Source of the DNA: Acanthochromis polyacanthus | Taxonomy: Eukaryota > Chordata > Actinopteri > Pomacentridae | Reading direction: 5' to 3' | Length of the DNA stretch: 64,000 nt | Assembly: GCF_021347895.1 (NCBI RefSeq) | Contig: NC_067129.1 | Location: 30,975,690-31,039,689 of the forward strand | In this document: one piece after another, positions 50,360 through 61,885 of the stretch | Layout: every line of letters starts with the position of its first letter | Position numbering within the stretch: position 1 is the stretch's first letter | Notes under the pieces: generated by a model | Told to the model about the DNA's origin: nothing | What the model saw: the letters and a program-made list of their open reading frames with translations, nothing else | The model's database searches: none | Position numbers and translations under genes: made by a program

Positions 50360-51430
50360 GACACCCAATATTTGGATTTAATATTCAGGTTTGAACATAT
50401 TGTTGCTTTAATATTCAGGTTTTTGATATTTTGCTGCTTTAAAATTCAAGTTTTTGATATTTTGCTGCTTTAAAATTCACATTTTTGATATTTTGCTGCT
50501 TTAAAATTGACGTTTTTGATATTTTGGTGCTTTAAAATTGATGTTTTTGATGTTTTGGTGAACTCATAATCAGCGTGTTGTTGTCCTGGTCAGTTAATAT
50601 TGAGGTGTTTAGCATTTTGGTGCTTAAATATTCAGGATTATGGCATTTTGTTGCTTTGATTTGCATGTTTTTGGTGTTTTGGTGCACAAACATTCAGGTT
50701 TTTGATGCCATTTTGAGTTCATATCTAGGTGTCTGACATTTGGTTTGATTTTTAATGAGGGTTTTTTTGCATTTTGGTACACTAATATTCAGGTTTTCTG
50801 ATGCTCTTTTGAATTAATATTCAGCTTTTTGGCATGTTGATGCTTTAATGAACATATTTTTATGTTTTGTTGCACTAGTGTTCAGTTTTTTGATGTTCTT
50901 TTGAGTTAATATTCAGGTTTTTGACATTTTGATGCTTTAATGAACATATTTTTATGTTTTATTGCACTAATGTTCAGTTTTTTTATGTTCTTTTGAGTTA
51001 ATATTCAGGTTTCTGACATTGAGGTATGTTAATATTCAGATTTTTTTTCATTTTTTGTGCTTCAAAATTCATGTTTGTGATGTTTTGGTGAACTAATAAT
51101 CAGGGTTTTGCTCTCCTGGTTAGATAATATTCTGGTATTTAGCATTTTGGTGCCTTAATATTTAGTTTTTTGGCATTTTGTTGATTTGACACTTTTTGAT
51201 GCTTTAATGTATATATTTTTTATGTTTTGCTGCATTAATTTTCACATTTTTTTATGTTATTTTGAGCTAATATCCAGGTTTTTGACATTGGGCTGCATCA
51301 GTTCTTGGGTTTATGGCATTTTGTTTGCTTAATAGGAGGTCTGTAATGTTTTGGGTTTTAATATCGTGGTCAGTTAATATTCAGATTTTTGACATTTTTG
51401 TAGGTTAAAATAATAAAGTCCTGTGCGTGA
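50360..51430 (+). repeat. 31-bp AT-rich minisatellite, block 1
   Basis: Units such as gctttaaaattcacattt plus ttgatattttgct repeat every 31 bp at 50420-50550. They become more diverged to the right. Confidence 0.8.
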
Positions 51431-52079
51431 TCTGATTCTGTAATGTGATTTAATGTTTTATTTTCCAGCTTATGTTGGTGTCTTAATATTGGTACAGTTT
51501 AAATGGTGAAGTCCTGTGCCTGATTTGAAAGTAGTTTAAAGCTTTTTTATATTTGAAGTGTAAGAAGTCAGAGAACCACGATAAATGTTTAAGACCAGTA
51601 AAGTTTATGTGAAATCTGTCATTTCAACTGTCGACCAACCAGAGCCACCTTTTAACTGTTTACTTGCTTCATATTTAAAAAACAAAAAAACACAAAAAAG
51701 ATCACAGCGGCTGTTGTACTATTTATTCTACTTTTCCAGCTTTAGCTTGTAGAACTAACGGACAGTCAGCCAGTTTGTGTAACATCTGTAGCAGAAGTTT
51801 CCTCCGTGTTCCAGCCAGCAGAGCGTTCAGTCTCTGCAGCCTCAGCGATGGCGTCCCATTGGTGCTCTGTGGGGTTTGATCAGGGCTCTGGGTGGAGGGA
51901 GAATATTCTGCCCCGGGCTAAACACTCCTGGTGTGTGCTGGACTTTTATCCTGCTGAACAATGTGCATCGGTCCGTTTATTTGAGTTGGCATCCAAAATA
52001 CATGAGTTCATTTCAGAGATGATGAGAAAAACAGCCTCAGCGTGTTGGTGCTTTATTGTCAAACTTTTCATTATGTTGG
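51431..52079. other. unique spacer, no gene seen
   Basis: A 93-codon + frame at 51806-52087 shows no domain and runs into the next array. Confidence 0.45.
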
Positions 52080-53510
52080 TGCGTTAGTACTGGGTTTTTG
52101 GCATTTCGGTGTGTTATTGTCCATCTTTGTATTATGTTGGTACGTATATAATTGGGTTTTTAATGTATTGGTGCTTTAATATTTTTGGGGGAATTTTAGT
52201 GTTCTAATAAGCAGGTTTTGGATATTTTACTGCTCTAATATCCAGGATTTTGACATTTGGCTGAGATAATATTCAGGTTTTTAGTGTTTTGGTGCATCAA
52301 TGTTCAGGTTTTTGGGATTTGGTGCACAGGGTTTTGACATTTTGGAGTATTATTGCTCATCCTTTTAATTTGTTGGTGTGTATTTTTGGGGTTTAATGTT
52401 TTGGTGGTTTGATATTTAAGTTTTTTGTATTTTAGTGCTTTAATATGCAGGTTTGTAACATTTTGGTGCATCATTATTCAGGGTTTTAACATTTGGTGCT
52501 TTTATTCCCATGCTTTTGATGTTTTCCTGTGTTCTTGTCCATGTTTTTAATATATTGATAAATATATATTTGGAATTTAAATGTTTTTATGGTTTGATAT
52601 TCAGGTTTTTTTAATTTTAGTGTTTTAATATGTAGGTTTTTTAATATTTTGGTACATTAAAATCCAGGTTTTTGACATTTACGTGAGTTAATATCCATTT
52701 TTTTTTAGCATTTTTGTTTGTTATTGTCCATCTTTTTAATATGTTGGTACGTATATATTTAGGGTTTTAATGTTTAGGTGGTTTATTATTTAGTTGTTTT
52801 TTTTTATTAAAGTGCTTTAATATGCAGATTTTTGATATTTTGGTGCACTAAAATCCAGGTTTTTGACATTTTGATGAGTTAATATCCAGGTTTTTTGATA
52901 CACTGGGACATAAGTATTTGGGGTTTGTAATGTTTTACTATAACATTTTGGCATTTTGCAGCAGTAATATCCAGGTTTTTGACATTTAGTTGAGTTGATA
53001 TCCATGTTTTTAGCATTTTGGGACTTTACTATGCAGGTTTCTGACATTTGGGTGTGTTATTGTCCATCCTTTAATGTGTTGGTGTGTTAAAATTTGGGTT
53101 TTTAACATTTTGAATGGTTCTCGGATTTCTTACACTGCAAATCAGGACTTTAATTTACCATTTATTCTATAAACATATCAAATATTAAGACACCAACATG
53201 TCAATAAGCTGGAAAATAATGCACCAAAACATTAAAAATCTGAATTTTAACTGACCAAAATACAAACAATACGAATACTGGTGCATCGAAACGTCAAAAA
53301 CCTGCATATTAATGGTAAATTAATATCCAGGTTTTGGGTATTTTGGTGCTTTAAGTTTGCAGAAGTTTGGAATGTCTTGGTGCATAAATATTCAGGTTTT
53401 TGGCATTTGAATGAGTTAATATCAATTTTTTTAAGCATTTTGGTACTTTATTATGCAGGTTTTTGATATTTTGGTGCCTTACTATTCAGGTTTTTGTCAT
53501 TTGGTCATTT
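52080..53510 (+). repeat. 31-bp AT-rich minisatellite, block 2
   Basis: ttaatatccaggtttttgac and cattttggtgcattaata-type units. A small stretch at about 53210-53300 reads in the opposite orientation (caaaacattaaaaatctga), so part of the array has been inverted. Confidence 0.8.
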
Positions 53511-54619
53511 AAAGACCACAACCAAATTTGTCACTTAGACTATTAACAAACCACAGTGAGGACATTTGCTCTTCGCATACTAAATAATAAAACACCAGAT
53601 CTTTAGTTGTAGAATTAAAAGTGAGAGTTAATATGTTGGTGTTTTAGAACCAAACAACATCATCTGATTCTCCGACTGTGGAATCTGAAGAGGAATTTCA
53701 AGATTTCTGCACCGTAATACATCCACTAACATCGATCATTCACCGTCACAGAAGGAAAAAAGATGACGCTGTAAATCAAATAATACCCCAGCGTTAAATA
53801 ATGTTTACTTTTCCAGGTATTATCACAGCCTTTCAGGAGTTCTGAACTTTTAAAGGTCTGATACTTGCAAACTGCATTGATCCATCAGCAGTACACGGGA
53901 GTTCTGGTTATTAAGGCTGGCATTAAAGGCAAATGTCAGTGGGATTATAGCCCCAAAGCTCCCATCCTGACTCACCGTGGCAATTAAGACAAAAATGCAT
54001 GTACTTTTACTGTTCCGGCGAGGTGTAAATTTCAGTTTGCCCGGTTTCATCAGTCTCTCTGCGCCTCATTATGTTCTCTGTGATTCATGGAGATTGACTG
54101 CGGCACAAAGACGCCGTTCTCCCTGCAGTATGTAGGCCATGAGAGTGGAACTGGGAAGAAAGGAGCATCGCACAGCATGCAGCGTGGTTTATACAACAGA
54201 AGCCTACAATGTAGAAAACAGAATGGTAGTGGAGCTGAAGGAACACTCTGCCAAACACTTCTTTGACGGCTTTTAGAACAGACGTCTGCAGTGAACCAGT
54301 TACACAAAAGAAATCTGACTAATCTTTAATGAAACCAACAGAAATGCAGTTTCACAGTGGACAAAAATCCTAAAAAAATGTAAAGTATAAGCTTCTCAAA
54401 CAGCTGCTGTCCAGTCAATGTGCAAAGAAAAGTAGTTTTCAATCTGATATGAAGCATCAATATTGATTCAGATTTTTAGTATTTGTAGCATCTTATTCTA
54501 CCATTCTGTAAGAGAGAGTTTGGATTATGGATTTAAAAGTGATATTCAGTGATTCCTCAGTCAGCTTAGCCTGCAAAACAAACAGGCAAAGCTTTATATG
54601 CTGGTGCAGTTTATATGCA
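53511..54619. other. unique DNA, possible conserved non-coding block
   Basis: 53820-54310 is balanced and repeat-free between AT-rich arrays, for example ggctggcattaaaggcaaat. Two minus-strand frames there show no domain. Candidate regulatory element by appearance only. Confidence 0.4.
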
Positions 54620-55310
54620 GGATGTATATTTGTCCTTTTTTTATCCAGGATTTTGACGTTTTGGTGCTGTAATATTCAGACTTTTGGCATTTTAGAGCTT
54701 TGATATGCATGTTTTTAATGTTTTGTTGCTCTAATATTCAGGTTTTCTGATGTTCTTTTAAATCAATAGCCTTTTTTTTACATTTGGGTGCATTAAAATT
54801 GAGATTTTTGGCATTTTGGTTCTATAATATTCAGTTGTTTTGTGGGTTTTTTTGCATTAATATCCAAGTTTTTCACATCTGGGTACCTTAATATTCAGAT
54901 TGTTGTAATGTTGGTGCATTAATATGCATGTTATTCATGTTTTAGTGCACTCATATTCAGGGTTTTGGTGTCCTGGTCAGTTAGTAGTCATGTTTATGAC
55001 ATTTGAATGCATTAATATTCTGATATTTGGCATCTTGGTGCTCTACTATGTATGTTTTTGATGTTTTAGTGCATTAATATTCAGATATTTTTTATGTTGT
55101 TTTGAGTCAATATCCAGGTTTTTGGCATTTTGGTACATTAATATTCAGGTTTTGGACATTTTGTTGCTTTAATATGCAGGTTGCTGATGCTTTGGTGCAC
55201 TAATATCCAGGTTTTGACATTTGGATGCATTAATATTCAGATTTTTTTCATCTTGGTGCTTTACTATTTGATGTTTTGGCGAACTTATATTCAATAATAA
55301 CTAACTAATA
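54620..55310 (+). repeat. 31-bp AT-rich minisatellite, block 3
   Basis: Same unit as blocks 1 and 2 (attaatattcagatttttg, gcattttggtgc). Confidence 0.8.
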
Positions 55311-56811
55311 TCAGGATGCCTGGAGGAAGTATAATTACATTTCGCAAAAATGTTCACATGAACTGATTAGTTTTTAATAATTGAACTCAATAATTCATAC
55401 ACTAATTTTAACATTTGACATCCAAAAGGTCAGATATGGATGGAAACATTAAACTGAGGTGGAACTTGTAGTTTTTTTGGTTTATGTAGCAGCCATATGG
55501 ATACTGATACTTTAAGCAGTACTGGATGTACTGACGCTTTACACGTGGAGCCACAGATTGAAATGAAATACTCTCAAAGAGGAGAATCTGATGATGCTGC
55601 AGAAGCTGGCTGATAACTTTCCATCGATCACGTCTTTGCTGTGACACTTGGTCTGACGTTCCACCGCAAAGTTCCAAACTTCTCAGAGCCACCTTTCTAG
55701 TGCACTGGAGATCAGCGTTTGATTTTCAAAGTCAGGATTTTGGCGGAGTTTTCCTTTAATGGTCCAGCGAGCAAGACAAAGGGGTAAGGAGATGAAAAGA
55801 GATATGCACACAGAGACACTGAGACAGCCGACGGATCAGACGCAGACAGATAGGGATCCTTAGTAAAGGAGAAAGATTGCAAAACTACGAGAAATCAAAC
55901 CCAACGAGAGCCTAACGGAGAGAGATTAAAAGAGAGATTGAGAATGAAAGAGTTATCCACGAGCTGTATATCCAGGTCACTTCAAAAGTGCTAAGAAAAC
56001 CCAGAAGCAAAGTCCCATCCTGGGCAGGCGGCCAAGTCTGACCTGCCCCTCCACTCCTTCCATTAACACCCCTTCACAAAGCAAAAAAAAAAAAAAACCT
56101 GCAGGAGATTTAGAGCAACTGCAGAAAGTGTATATTAAACATTGGCAGCTTAAATACGGCTCCCCATTAACACCTCAGAAAGGGATTATGAATCACCAAT
56201 AACTGAGTGGCCTAATTTTTTCTTGTTCCCGAGTTATCAGTCATTGTTCCCATCAAAGGTTTATGGGCCCAGGAGGGGACAGCACGAAGAAGTCAAAGCA
56301 AATGGAAGTCGAGAGTTGAATGTGAATTGGAGTTGAGTTGTAGAAACAGAAAGAGGAGGAAGGAAGAAGACCAGAAACAAACATATGGATCTGCTTTTAT
56401 GCTGTCAGCTTCCTTCAAAGGGGCAGGAAGACATCTTGTTGCTGCAACGTGGAAAATTTCACATTTAATTTGTTGAATCATCCATATTTAATGTGCGCAG
56501 CATAAATTAGTCTTTTGTTACTGAATAATTCACAATCGGCTCCTGCGTGTGAGGCCTCGAGGAACAGATGAAAAATCTCCTCTGGTGGATTTTAATTGTT
56601 TTAGTGGAAGATATTGGATGGCTCAGTCTGGAAAGTTAAATGCTTTTCCCCTGTTTGACCACCCAACACCATCTGGGACTGTCGCCTGCTGAACTTTTCC
56701 AACATCAGATAATATCATTATCACCTCATGCAACTATTGTGCCACAGAGTTCTTTCTGAACTCCCTATTTTCATTCTTCACAAACTTCTTGTCACTTTTT
56801 GTGCGTACATC
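55311..56811. other. low-copy DNA, no gene seen
   Basis: A minus-strand 94-codon frame (55408-55692) has no recognisable domain. 56150-56280 is repeat-free and could be conserved non-coding sequence. A poly(A) run lies at 56083-56096. Confidence 0.45.
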
Positions 56812-57835
56812 GACGAGCCAAAACATTAAGACCACTAACAGCAACTGTTCCTTACCATTAGCTAAGCATTTGTTTTTATTTTTATCATTTACCAGTCACC
56901 ACAGTCTGGATTAGAGTTCACTCTAGAGGTTTAATGGTTTAACGAGACCAGAATTGAGCCTTTTGTCCGTCAGACTATGTTTAATGGACACTGAACACTG
57001 TAGTGCCACCACCATCCCTACAGTGAGACATGGTGGTGGCAGCATCATGATGTGAAGCATGGTGGTGGCAACATCATGATGTGAAGCACGGTGGTGGCGG
57101 CATCATGATGTGAAGCACGGTGGTGGCGGCATCATGATGTGAAGCACGGTGGTGGCGGCATCATGATGTGAAGCACGGTGGTGGCGGCATCATGATGTGA
57201 AGCACGGTGGTGGCGGCATCATGATGTGAAGCACGGTGGTGGCGGCATCATGATGTGAAGCACGGTGGTGGCAACATCATGATGTGAAGCACGGTGGTGG
57301 CAACATCATGATGTGAAGCACGGTGGTGGCGGCATCATGATGTGAAGCACGGTGGTGGCAACATCATGATGTGAAGCACGGTGGTGGCAACATCATGATG
57401 TGAAGCACGGTGGTGGCGGCATCATGATGTGAAGCACGGTGGTGGCAACATCATGATGTGAAGCACGGTGGTGGCGGCATCATGATGTGAAGCACGGTGG
57501 TGGCGGCATCATGATGTGAAGCACGGTGGTGGCGGCATCATGATGTGAAGCACGGTGGTGGCGGCATCATGATGTGAAGCACGGTGGTGGCAGCATCATG
57601 ATGTGAAGCACAATGGTGGCAACATCATGATGTGAAGCACGGTGGTGGCAGCATCATGATGTGAAGCACAATGGTGGCGGCATCATGACGTGGAGCATGT
57701 TGGTGGCAGCATCCTGATGTGAGGATACATGTCTTTTCTTGTTAAGAAAGTCATTCAAATTGAAGAGCAACAAAAGGGAAAAACTTAAAAGGATTGTGAA
57801 TAATTTTCTAGGTGCTGTATATGAAAAATAACACA
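56812..57835 (+). pseudogene. Tc1 relic carrying a transposase-derived satellite
   Basis: The left part has a Tc1-family terminus-like gagccaaaacattaagacc. Then 56935-57030 holds transposase remains (gagaccagaattgagcctt, accatccctacagtgaga). The right part, near 57730-57825, has the 3' region ending ttttctaggtgctgta, typical of a fish Tc1 end. The glycine-box segment between has expanded into 24 tandem copies. Most of the gene is missing. Confidence 0.8.
57028..57720 (+). repeat. 29-bp minisatellite made of the Tc1 glycine box, 24 units
   Basis: The unit is gtgaagcacggtggtggc plus ggcatcatgat. One frame of it reads VKHGGGGIM, the transposase glycine box. Internal variants ggc/aac/agc are interspersed: units 3-8 and 16-19 are ggc, and units 9, 10, 12, 13 and 15 are aac. 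The period of 29 is not a multiple of 3, so it encodes no continuous box. Confidence 0.95.
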
Positions 57836-58799
57836 AAATTTCCTCTCACACCTTGAATAATCCCTCAATTTTAAATATTTAAGCACTAACAAATTAATTT
57901 TCACACTTTTTGAAGGCAGTGACAGGTGATGACGTCCTGTCAGACACGTCTTTGTATCTTTTTATTGAAACTGTTGCAACAAAACCCCTATATTCAAAGA
58001 AAAGATTCAGCAGCCAAGCCCTCAGTGTCTTCAATAGTAGCTGTTGCTCTGCTTTCATTGGAGACTTCTCTGCTTCCCTCAAGTTAAAGAGGTATTAAGT
58101 AATTTAGTGTCTAGACAGGGAGTGTTTCTTCCGATACAGAGTGAGTTTTTGCAGCCAGAAATCACAGCAGTTGAAGAAATAGTTGTTTATTCACCGGTAT
58201 TGATCTGAAAACCCTATCAACCCTCAGCAGATGGGGATTTTGTGCCGAGGGGCTGTAAAGAAAAAAAAAGACCCTTATTGCTCCTTAAAGCGGAGCAGAA
58301 TAAGGTTGAAGTAATAAAGTCGGCGGGTGGGAAGGTGGAGAGACGGACGGACAGGTAATCGGACACTTGGGTTGGAGGACGGTTCAGACAGCCGAGCAGA
58401 CGGTCACATTACTGCAGAGACAAACAGTCGAACAGTGTAATCGGCAGACGGACATCCAATCACACAGCCCTTCAGGAAGGGACGCTTAATCACGCAGGGA
58501 TTTCCTGAGCGGGCGAACAGGACGGAGCGGTCAGAACGCCGTGTCTACAAAAGCTTGTATCCTCCTGTGAATTGCAGCGTTTTGGGCGGAGACTTCCTGT
58601 AGTCACGCTACAGCTAAGACTCTGAGGTGTGGATGTTTCCACAGGAGGCCCTAAAGGAGTACAGGCCCAGAAACACGTACTTACACTGCTATGTGTCTTA
58701 TTTTAATCACAGCGGCACTATTCTTAGCACGTATCTTAAGTATTTATAGGTATTCATGAAGACAATACTAGTGGAAATACACAGATTGTGAAATCTGAT
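57836..58799. other. low-copy DNA, no gene seen
   Basis: Mixed composition. No exon or repeat structure supported. Confidence 0.45.
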
Positions 58800-58929
58800 G
58801 TTTGTTTGTGAGTGCAGGGAGGGGAGTTAAGGATACTGCAATTATTTATATTGTGCCTAAGAAAAAGTTGTCAACCTGCAATGGAAGTTTTCCTCTTTTT
58901 TACTTTTCAGCACTGGATTATGGTCAGTT

Positions 58930-59695
58930 TCATTTGGATTTTTGACAGAAATTGACCCAAAAAAGAGTCTTTCATATCAAATGATAATAGATTTCTTTAG
59001 AGTAATGTCAATTAATTGAAAAATAGAGAGTTTAAGTGTCTCGCCTCATTCAAAACAAATGCTGCCAGTTGGTGCCAGAAGTCAGACAGTTTTTTGAGGT
59101 CAGTGAAAGTGTCTCAGAGATTGTATTAAAAGACTCCTCTATCTGGGAGTTCCAGTCTCCGGTGGATCAGAACTCCCAGATAGAACTACACCATGAGGAC
59201 TAAAGAACGCTCCAAGAAACTCTGAGAAAAGGTTATTGAAAGGTTTATATCAGGTGATGATGCAAGAAAATTTCCAGATCAGTAATTATTATCAATGTTA
59301 TCAGTAACTGTGCAAGAAGCACACTAGTGAGGGAGGCCACCAAGACCTAAGACACATGTGACTCCCCTGAAGGAGTTACAAGCTTCAGCATATGTCAAAA
59401 GCTCTGAAGTCAACTGGAAGAAGGTTCTTTGTCTGATGAGCCCAAAATGGAGCTTGTTGTCCATTAAACTATGTTTAGCAGACATGCAGCAGTGCACATC
59501 ATTACAAACACACCATCCCCACTGTGAGGCACGGTGGTGGCAGCATCATGATGTGAAGCATGGTGGTGGCAGTATGTGAGGATTCTTGTCTTGTCAAAAA
59601 AATCAAATTACATAGATCATGATTCAATGTGAAATGCAATAAAAGGGGAAAATTTAAAAGGGTTTTGGTTACTTTTATAGGCAATGTATATGAAG
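58930..59695 (+). pseudogene. Tc1 relic, plus strand
   Basis: Transposase remains start near 59192 (atgaggactaaagaacgctc, the MRTKER-type N-terminus). They continue with aaggttattgaaagg, aggccaccaagacc, gaaggagttacaagcttc and aactggaagaaggttcttt, then the glycine box with about two 29-bp units. The 3' end reads ggttacttttataggcaatg, then ta, a Tc1 terminus. Large deletions and stops. The left end is uncertain. Confidence 0.8.
59522..59578 (+). repeat. 29-bp glycine-box repeat, about two units
   Basis: tgtgaggcacggtggtggca and then tgtgaagcatggtggtggca, 29 bp apart, inside the Tc1 relic. This is the smallest array and may show an early stage of expansion. Confidence 0.85.
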
Positions 59696-60021
59696 AATAA
59701 AATTGGGAATTACCTCTCTAATCTGTGTTTATTTTAGCACTTTACATTTGTTTCATGGCACATCTGTGGTATAGTTGTGAACACAGTGGAATGTTCAAAA
59801 TCTCATGAAACAGCCAAATATTTTTCTCAGGAATTGGTGGAGACAGGAGAGTGAATACTGGACTTAGCATAAAGTTAAGTGTGATTCTGGTTTATGGAAC
59901 GGACCGTGGATCTCGTACGTGTTTGTCCACTGGCTTGTTTCCACATGTGAAGCTGTGGATAGCTTTTTAGTGTGTGTTGGTGCTGCAAAGGTCAAAATAA
60001 ACCACTGAACATTAGTTCTTC
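59696..60021. other. low-copy DNA, nothing recognised
   Basis: No exon or repeat that I can support. Confidence 0.45.
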
Positions 60022-60029
60022 CTTGTCGT

Positions 60030-60330
60030 CAGTGGTGGTTCTAGCCTTATTGACTCCCTAGGCAAGTCAGTCTGTCGCGCCCAGTCACCGGTAAACGTCG
60101 CCGGAGGGTGGCGGACGGTCTCATCGGTCAGAGAGCAGAGGGCGCACCTCTGAGTCTTGACCTCAAGAGGGCGCCATTTGTTATGTAACGTAACACCATC
60201 AGAGTGTCAATGGATGCTTACTCAGCTGCGTGCTTATGAAGGGAATTGTATTTAATGATCCCCCCCCCCTTCATCATGCCGCCCCCTTGAGTTTGCTGCC
60301 CTAGTTGGCTTGTGCAAAAAATCGCCACTG
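60030..60330. mobile_element. hAT MITE, 301 bp
   Basis: Starts cagtggtggttctagcc and ends aaaaatcgccactg, inverse-matching over the outer 8 bp with one mismatch. A perfect 8-bp duplication, cttgtcgt, flanks it (60022-60029 and 60331-60338). The right end resembles that of the element at 32326-33972. No coding capacity. GC-rich interior with a poly(C) run. Confidence 0.9.
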
Positions 60331-60338
60331 CTTGTCGT

Positions 60339-61309
60339 AGCAGCTTTTAGAGGTGTATGGAGATGTCGGTCATTTCTTCCAGTTGACGGTGGGGAGGTGA
60401 AACTCCTCCAGAGTGTTTGTCAAAGCTGCAGATTCATTGGTTTTAGTTTCACACCTGGGATTCCTCTAATCCACAGAAGCACAGAGGTTTTCCCCATCAT
60501 CACTCTTTGCAACAATTTGTAGTTCACCAAAGTCCGATGCTCATCTTCCATTTGATTCAGCTACTCATCTTTGGACTCCCAATGATTACAGCCGCACTTC
60601 AAGCTAAAATAACCTGTGACCTGGAAAATGTCTAATTCCAGTAAAAAATCTGTTGTTGTTTTTAAACTACAGATAGCCTTTGTACATCTTCAACAAAGAT
60701 GGAGAGAGCAAAGTTAGCATGACCCATATAATTAGCATCAAATTACCCGCAATTATCCACTAAGCAGAACTCTGTATTTAAATTCTACTCTTCGCACCCA
60801 TCAGTGAATGTTTTCGATCACCTGCTAGTTTCTCTACAGTCTTGAAATGCTGCACTCTGTAGTGGGTGGACCACCTCAGAACAAACCTGTGTTTACTCTC
60901 AGACTTTCTAAAGGTCACTGTTATTGAAGTTGCTCTCTCATCACATTTCAAAGGAAACACTCTGCTGCCATAAATGGAAATGAGACTTCCAGACAGGCTC
61001 TGAATGCCAGTTTGATGATCATTTTCTCTTCGGATAATGACTTCCAGAGAACTGAGTGTTGATATGACACAAACACAATACATGCAAACACACCTGCACA
61101 AAGACAAGAAACGCACAAACACCAGCACAGAAATCCGAAACACTCAGAGCAGAGAGGAAATCCCCCCCTCTTGGCTCATCTTGGCTCCACTCAGGAGATT
61201 ATTCTGGGGTTTTACGTCCTGTAGAAACACTGGGAATAACTAGAGGAACCAGCTAAATGCCAGGGTTTATAATGGAACTTTCCACATTCATGTAGATTGA
61301 TTTTAATAT
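60339..61309. other. low-copy DNA, no gene seen
   Basis: Minus-strand 121-codon frame (60778-61143) has no recognisable domain. No repeat structure. Confidence 0.45.
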
Positions 61310-61500
61310 TAAATGAGCTCAGCATCAGCTTTATTGTCATTGCACAACAAACGTACAATGAATGTGAAGTACGAACAGCCGTCCCACCAGAAAAGATGAA
61401 TGTGTAATAAATATTGCAGGTTAGGATGTTCAATAGAAGATACAAAACAACAAAACCAGGAACTGATATAAACAACACTTTCCAAGTGCTCAAATGTTAG
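61310..61500 (-). mobile_element. retroelement 3' end
   Basis: cagcatcagctttattgtca followed by ttgcacaacaaacgtacaat: in reverse this is a caatgacaataaagctgatg tail common to fish non-LTR elements. 5' truncated. Confidence 0.5.
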
Positions 61501-61644
61501 CTCTACCAGCTATGTATAAGTAACTACAATAATTAACTTTTCCAGTCTCTACAAATACAGCATCTTTACTCTGCATATAAACTCTACAAAGATGTTTCAC
61601 CATGCTAAAGGTATCTTCCAACAACTTGCTCTTCTGTTGTCGGT

Positions 61645-61880
61645 ACAATGGTGGTGCCAGTATCATGATGTGAAGCATGGTGGTGGCAGTATCATGATGT
61701 GAAGCATGGTGGTGGCAGCATCATGATGTGAAGCATGGTGGTGGCAGCATCATGATGTGAAGCATGGTGGTGGCAGCATCATGACATGAAGCATGGAGGT
61801 GGCAGCATCATGATGTGAAGCACGGTGGTGGCAGCATCATGATGTGAAGCGTGTTGGTGGCGGCATCGTTGTGTGAAGTA
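61645..61880 (+). repeat. 29-bp glycine-box minisatellite, 8 units
   Basis: Units of gtgaagcatggtggtggc plus agcatcatgat. The end units are diverged (gtgccagtatc; gtgttggtggcggcatcgt). No clear Tc1 flanks remain on either side. Confidence 0.92.
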
Positions 61881-61885
61881 TGACA

